A stretch of DNA of 9,038 bases, from positions 1 to 9,038 of the forward strand of contig CAYROY010000127.1 in assembly GCA_964426155.1 (NCBI GenBank). The letters run 5' to 3'. The position numbers and the translations under genes are program-made. Numbering within the stretch: the first letter of the stretch is position 1; each line of letters starts with the position of its first letter. This document shows, piece by piece, positions 6,969 to 9,038 of this stretch. The DNA is from M55B120 sp964426155. Its GTDB lineage: Bacteria; Actinomycetota; Humimicrobiia; Humimicrobiales; Humimicrobiaceae. Below the pieces are notes generated by a model that searched no databases, was not told the origin of the DNA, and saw only the letters and a program-made list of their open reading frames with translations.

Positions 6969-6984
6969 TGTTTCACGTGAAACA
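6969..6984. promoter_or_regulatory. parS: parS site (ParB-binding centromere), second perfect copy
   Basis: The same TGTTTCACGTGAAACA 16-mer as at 5835-5850, 1,134 bp away. It sits in the 73-bp gap between the mnmE stop and the MnmG-like gene, 15 bp before that gene's ATG. A TATAAT hexamer (6962-6967, minus strand) is 1 bp downstream but lacks a recognisable -35. The two sites bracket the MnmG-like gene. Confidence 0.95.
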
Positions 6985-7026
6985 TTTACGCCATTTTTTC
7001 CAACAATATTGTTTTTTGACAATCCA

Positions 7027-8412
7027 TCATTTTCCTACACAGAAATTTTTAAATATTCTATTTAAAACATCGTCGTTTTTTGCATCTCCCGTAATCTCTC
7101 CAAGTAAATTATATGCTATTTTTAGATCTGCTGATGGAAATTCTTCTGAAAATCCTTTTTTCATCGCAATTTCAGCTTTTTTTAATAGACTGTTTACTTT
7201 TTTTATAATATCCTTATGCCTTGTATTTATTATTATTGCTTCATTCAGGTCTGTTTCTCCATCCATCACGATCTTTTTTATTATCTTTTCCAATCTTTCA
7301 ATTCCCTGTCTTCTAAGTGCCGATATTTTAATTATATTTTCTACCGGGAAGTGCTCTTTTATATTATCTATGTTTATATTCTGCTTTATATCTTTTTTAT
7401 TGATACAGCATATTACTTTTTTCTCCTCTATCTTTTTTATTATTTCTTTGTCTATTTTTTCAAATTCCCTGCTTCCATCAAGCACCATTATTACCAGTTC
7501 CGCTTCTTCTATATGCTTAATACTCTTTTCTACGCCTATCTTTTCTATTTTATTCTTTGTATTCCTTATCCCTGCAGTATCTACCAGTATAAGAGGGATG
7601 CCCCCCATATATAATATTTCCTCAATCGCGTCTCTTGTGGTACCTGGGATCTCCGTCACTATCGCTTTTTCTTTTTTCGAAAGTAGATTTAAAATACTGG
7701 ATTTTCCTACATTTGGTTTCCCTACTATTGCCGCTTTTATACCGTTCCTTATAATATTTCCTTTTTCTGCATCTTCCAGAAGTTTTTTTGTCTCCCTTTT
7801 AATATCGTTTATTTTTTTTATCAGCATCTCCATCGGTGTTATATTGAGATCCTCTTCAATAAAATCTACCGACGCTTCCAGCTGCGAAAGAACTTCCAGT
7901 ATCCCTTCCTTCATCTTTTCTATCACTTTTTTTATATTACCTTTAAGATTATTAGCAGCTATCCTCAGACTCTGTTCTGTTTTTGAATTTACTATATCCA
8001 TAACAGCTTCTGCCTGAGATAGATCTATTCTCCCGTTTAGAAAAGCCCTTTTTGTAAATTCCCCCGGTTCCGATATTCTTGCACCTGCTTCAATTGCTAA
8101 TTCCAGAACTTTCATCGTTGCTGCTATGCCTCCATGGCAGTTTATCTCAACAACATCCTCTTTTGTATATGAATGCGGAGCTTTCATAACTGACACTAAT
8201 GCCTCGTCTATGCAGTTTTTTTTACCGTCCTCTATTCTGCCGTAAACCATTGTGAAAGTTTTCTGATCCTTAATCTTCTTTTTATTATTCGCCCTGAATA
8301 TCCTGTCGGCTATATCAAGAGATTTGCTCCCGCTGATCTTTACTATTCCTATAGCAGCTTCTCCAGGTTTAGTACTTATTGCAGCTATGGTGTCCTTTAG
8401 GCTGTTTATCAT
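7027..8412 (-). CDS. mnmE: tRNA modification GTPase MnmE (TrmE)
   Basis: MnmE is the GTPase and folate-binding partner of MnmG in wobble-uridine modification. Its 461 residues are full length: an N-terminal folate-binding domain (DTIAAIST and GEAAIGIVKISG, with NCHGG at 91-95 and EFTKRAFLNGRIDLSQAEAVMD), a helical domain, and an inserted Ras-like G domain. G1 is GKPNVGKS (231-238), G2 lies at PGTTRDAIEE, G3 is DTAG (278-281), G4 is NKKD (338-341). The C-terminus ends in CVGK (458-461), holding the catalytic cysteine of the family's C-x-G-K. The ATG at 8412 is preceded by AGAAGGA with 5 nt spacing and by its own promoter. It appears to be the first gene of the long operon that continues through the MnmG-like gene and mnmG. 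Confidence 0.97.
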   Translation of the reverse strand: MINSLKDTIAAISTKPGEAAIGIVKISGSKSLDIADRIFRANNKKKIKDQKTFTMVYGRIEDGKKNCIDEALVSVMKAPHSYTKEDVVEINCHGGIAATMKVLELAIEAGARISEPGEFTKRAFLNGRIDLSQAEAVMDIVNSKTEQSLRIAANNLKGNIKKVIEKMKEGILEVLSQLEASVDFIEEDLNITPMEMLIKKINDIKRETKKLLEDAEKGNIIRNGIKAAIVGKPNVGKSSILNLLSKKEKAIVTEIPGTTRDAIEEILYMGGIPLILVDTAGIRNTKNKIEKIGVEKSIKHIEEAELVIMVLDGSREFEKIDKEIIKKIEEKKVICCINKKDIKQNINIDNIKEHFPVENIIKISALRRQGIERLEKIIKKIVMDGETDLNEAIIINTRHKDIIKKVNSLLKKAEIAMKKGFSEEFPSADLKIAYNLLGEITGDAKNDDVLNRIFKNFCVGK

Positions 8413-8440
8413 TTTTATCCTTCTTAATTATGAGAACCTT

Positions 8441-8470
8441 ATTATATTTGATAATTTTTATATATTGCAA
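8441..8470 (-). promoter_or_regulatory. Sigma-70-type promoter upstream of mnmE
   Basis: On the minus strand TTGCAA (8470-8465) is followed after exactly 18 bp by a perfect TATAAT (8446-8441). Transcription would begin near 8434, leaving a leader of about 21 nt that carries the AGAAGGA ribosome site. It lies right after the jag terminator, consistent with a new transcription unit. Confidence 0.75.
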
Positions 8471-8472
8471 AT

Positions 8473-8498
8473 AAAAAAATGGCACCGAAGTGCCATTT
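8473..8498 (-). terminator. Intrinsic terminator of jag with a UUCG loop
   Basis: On the minus strand AAATGGCAC (8498-8490), loop TTCG (8489-8486) and GTGCCATTT (8485-8477) form a perfect 9-bp stem, and the T-run continues to 8473. The UUCG tetraloop is unusually stable in RNA. It lies 28 nt after the jag stop and three bases before the mnmE -35. Confidence 0.92.
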
Positions 8499-8526
8499 AT
8501 TTAACTCATTGCCCCTATTTATTTTT

Positions 8527-9038
8527 CTATTTTACCCCTTTTAAAGGATATATTATAATTCTTCTATAGGGTTCTTCGTCCCTGCTTTTTGTTTTTACAT
8601 CCTTGAATTTCGAAAGAGCGTCATGTATGATCTTCCGTTCATAGGAACACATCGGTTTTAGTGCTATTTTTCTTCCCTCTCTTATTGCTTTCCTTGCCAT
8701 TTTTGTCGCTGTTCTTGTTATTTTTTCTATCCTGTTCTTCCTATAATCCTTGATATCAATTGTTACCTTTCTATCGATTAAATTCTTTCTCCTGCCTATA
8801 AGATTTATAAGATATTCAAGTTCTGTCATATTCTTTCCATTGCGTCCTATTGCTATCCCCAGGTCGTCCCCATGTACAGATATTTTATTACATTCCACAT
8901 CTGTACTTACATTAACCTTCTCGCCCAGACATATCATCTCGACTGCATTTTTTACAATCTTTGCAATACCGGTCAATCCCGATATTTCTTCATCCTTATA
9001 ATCTTTATCCTTTATTTTCTTTAAATTATTTTCCCGTA
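8527..9038 (-). CDS. jag: Jag / KhpB RNA-binding protein (KH and R3H domains), 5' end outside the window
   Basis: Jag (also called KhpB or EloR) is a small RNA-binding protein encoded after yidC near many bacterial origins and linked to cell elongation and post-transcriptional control. The visible part carries the KH domain with its GxxG loop (DDLGIAIGRNGKNMTELEYL) and a C-terminal R3H domain (R-K-I-I-H in SYERKIIH), ending in EEPYRRIIIYPLKGVK. The frame stays open to the right edge: the residues before the first possible TTG (8976) continue without a stop, so that TTG is not the real start. The Jag N-terminal domain lies beyond the edge, as probably do yidC, rnpA and rpmH. The visible stretch is lysine-rich, as is common in AT-rich genomes. 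Confidence 0.93.
   Translation of the reverse strand, partial: RENNLKKIKDKDYKDEEISGLTGIAKIVKNAVEMICLGEKVNVSTDVECNKISVHGDDLGIAIGRNGKNMTELEYLINLIGRRKNLIDRKVTIDIKDYRKNRIEKITRTATKMARKAIREGRKIALKPMCSYERKIIHDALSKFKDVKTKSRDEEPYRRIIIYPLKGVK

Noticed and set aside
7002..7013. Palindrome AACAATATTGTT after mnmE, followed by T's on the plus strand
   Set aside because: It is pure AT-rich with a weak stem, and the T-run is on the strand without genes, so it is not a credible terminator.
6985..7029. A 14-codon frame overlapping the mnmE stop (ATGATGGATTG...)
   Set aside because: It has no distinct ribosome site and is too short to distinguish from chance.
6968..8017. A long open frame on the plus strand (349 codons) beginning MFHVKH
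   Set aside because: It is antisense to mnmE, its translation is a Phe/Ile/Ser-rich shadow of an AT-rich gene, and its first codons are simply the translated parS palindrome.

Overview
The window is a single bacterial gene cluster read entirely from the minus strand (right to left). It is AT-rich and tightly packed, and it belongs to the chromosome-partition / tRNA-modification block that in many bacteria sits beside the replication origin. In transcription order it holds jag/khpB (5' end beyond the right edge), mnmE, a shortened MnmG-like paralogue, mnmG, rsmG, parA (soj), parB (spo0J), lipA and a small GIY-YIG (DUF123/COG1833) protein. At the left edge is what looks like the left end of an IS200/IS605-type insertion sequence. 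The order jag-mnmE-mnmG-rsmG-parA-parB is the classic Firmicutes-like origin arrangement and is shared by several other lineages. The sequence does not let me name the organism. An uncultured, low-GC, probably anaerobic bacterium would fit, but that is inference.

Right part (about 8410-9038): jag ends in a textbook intrinsic terminator with a UUCG loop. Immediately after it is a good sigma-70-type promoter (TTGCAA, 18 bp, TATAAT) that starts a new unit at mnmE. No other clear terminator is visible until the left end, so mnmE through the GIY-YIG gene may be one long operon. Several junctions overlap by 8-14 nt and use TTG or GTG starts, which suggests translational coupling.

Middle part (3931-7027): this is the most unusual region. 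Between mnmE and mnmG lies an intact 355-codon gene clearly homologous to the FAD domain of MnmG. It lacks both conserved cysteine motifs (CNPAIGG and GPRxCPSI) and the whole C-terminal helical domain that contacts MnmE and tRNA. Two identical perfect 16-bp parS sites (TGTTTCACGTGAAACA) bracket it, one just upstream of it and one just upstream of mnmG. The distance from parS to the first Gly codon of the dinucleotide-binding motif is almost the same for both genes (52 and 51 nt). A tandem duplication of a parS+mnmG unit, followed by decay or repurposing of one copy, explains this best.

Left part (1-3153): parA and parB encode the proteins that act on those parS sites, so the full ParABS system is present in cis. 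parB overlaps lipA (lipoyl synthase) by 8 nt, an unusual partner, and lipA is followed 13 nt later by the GIY-YIG gene. Downstream are a strong hairpin and the first eight codons of a probable Y1 transposase (TnpA) running off the edge.
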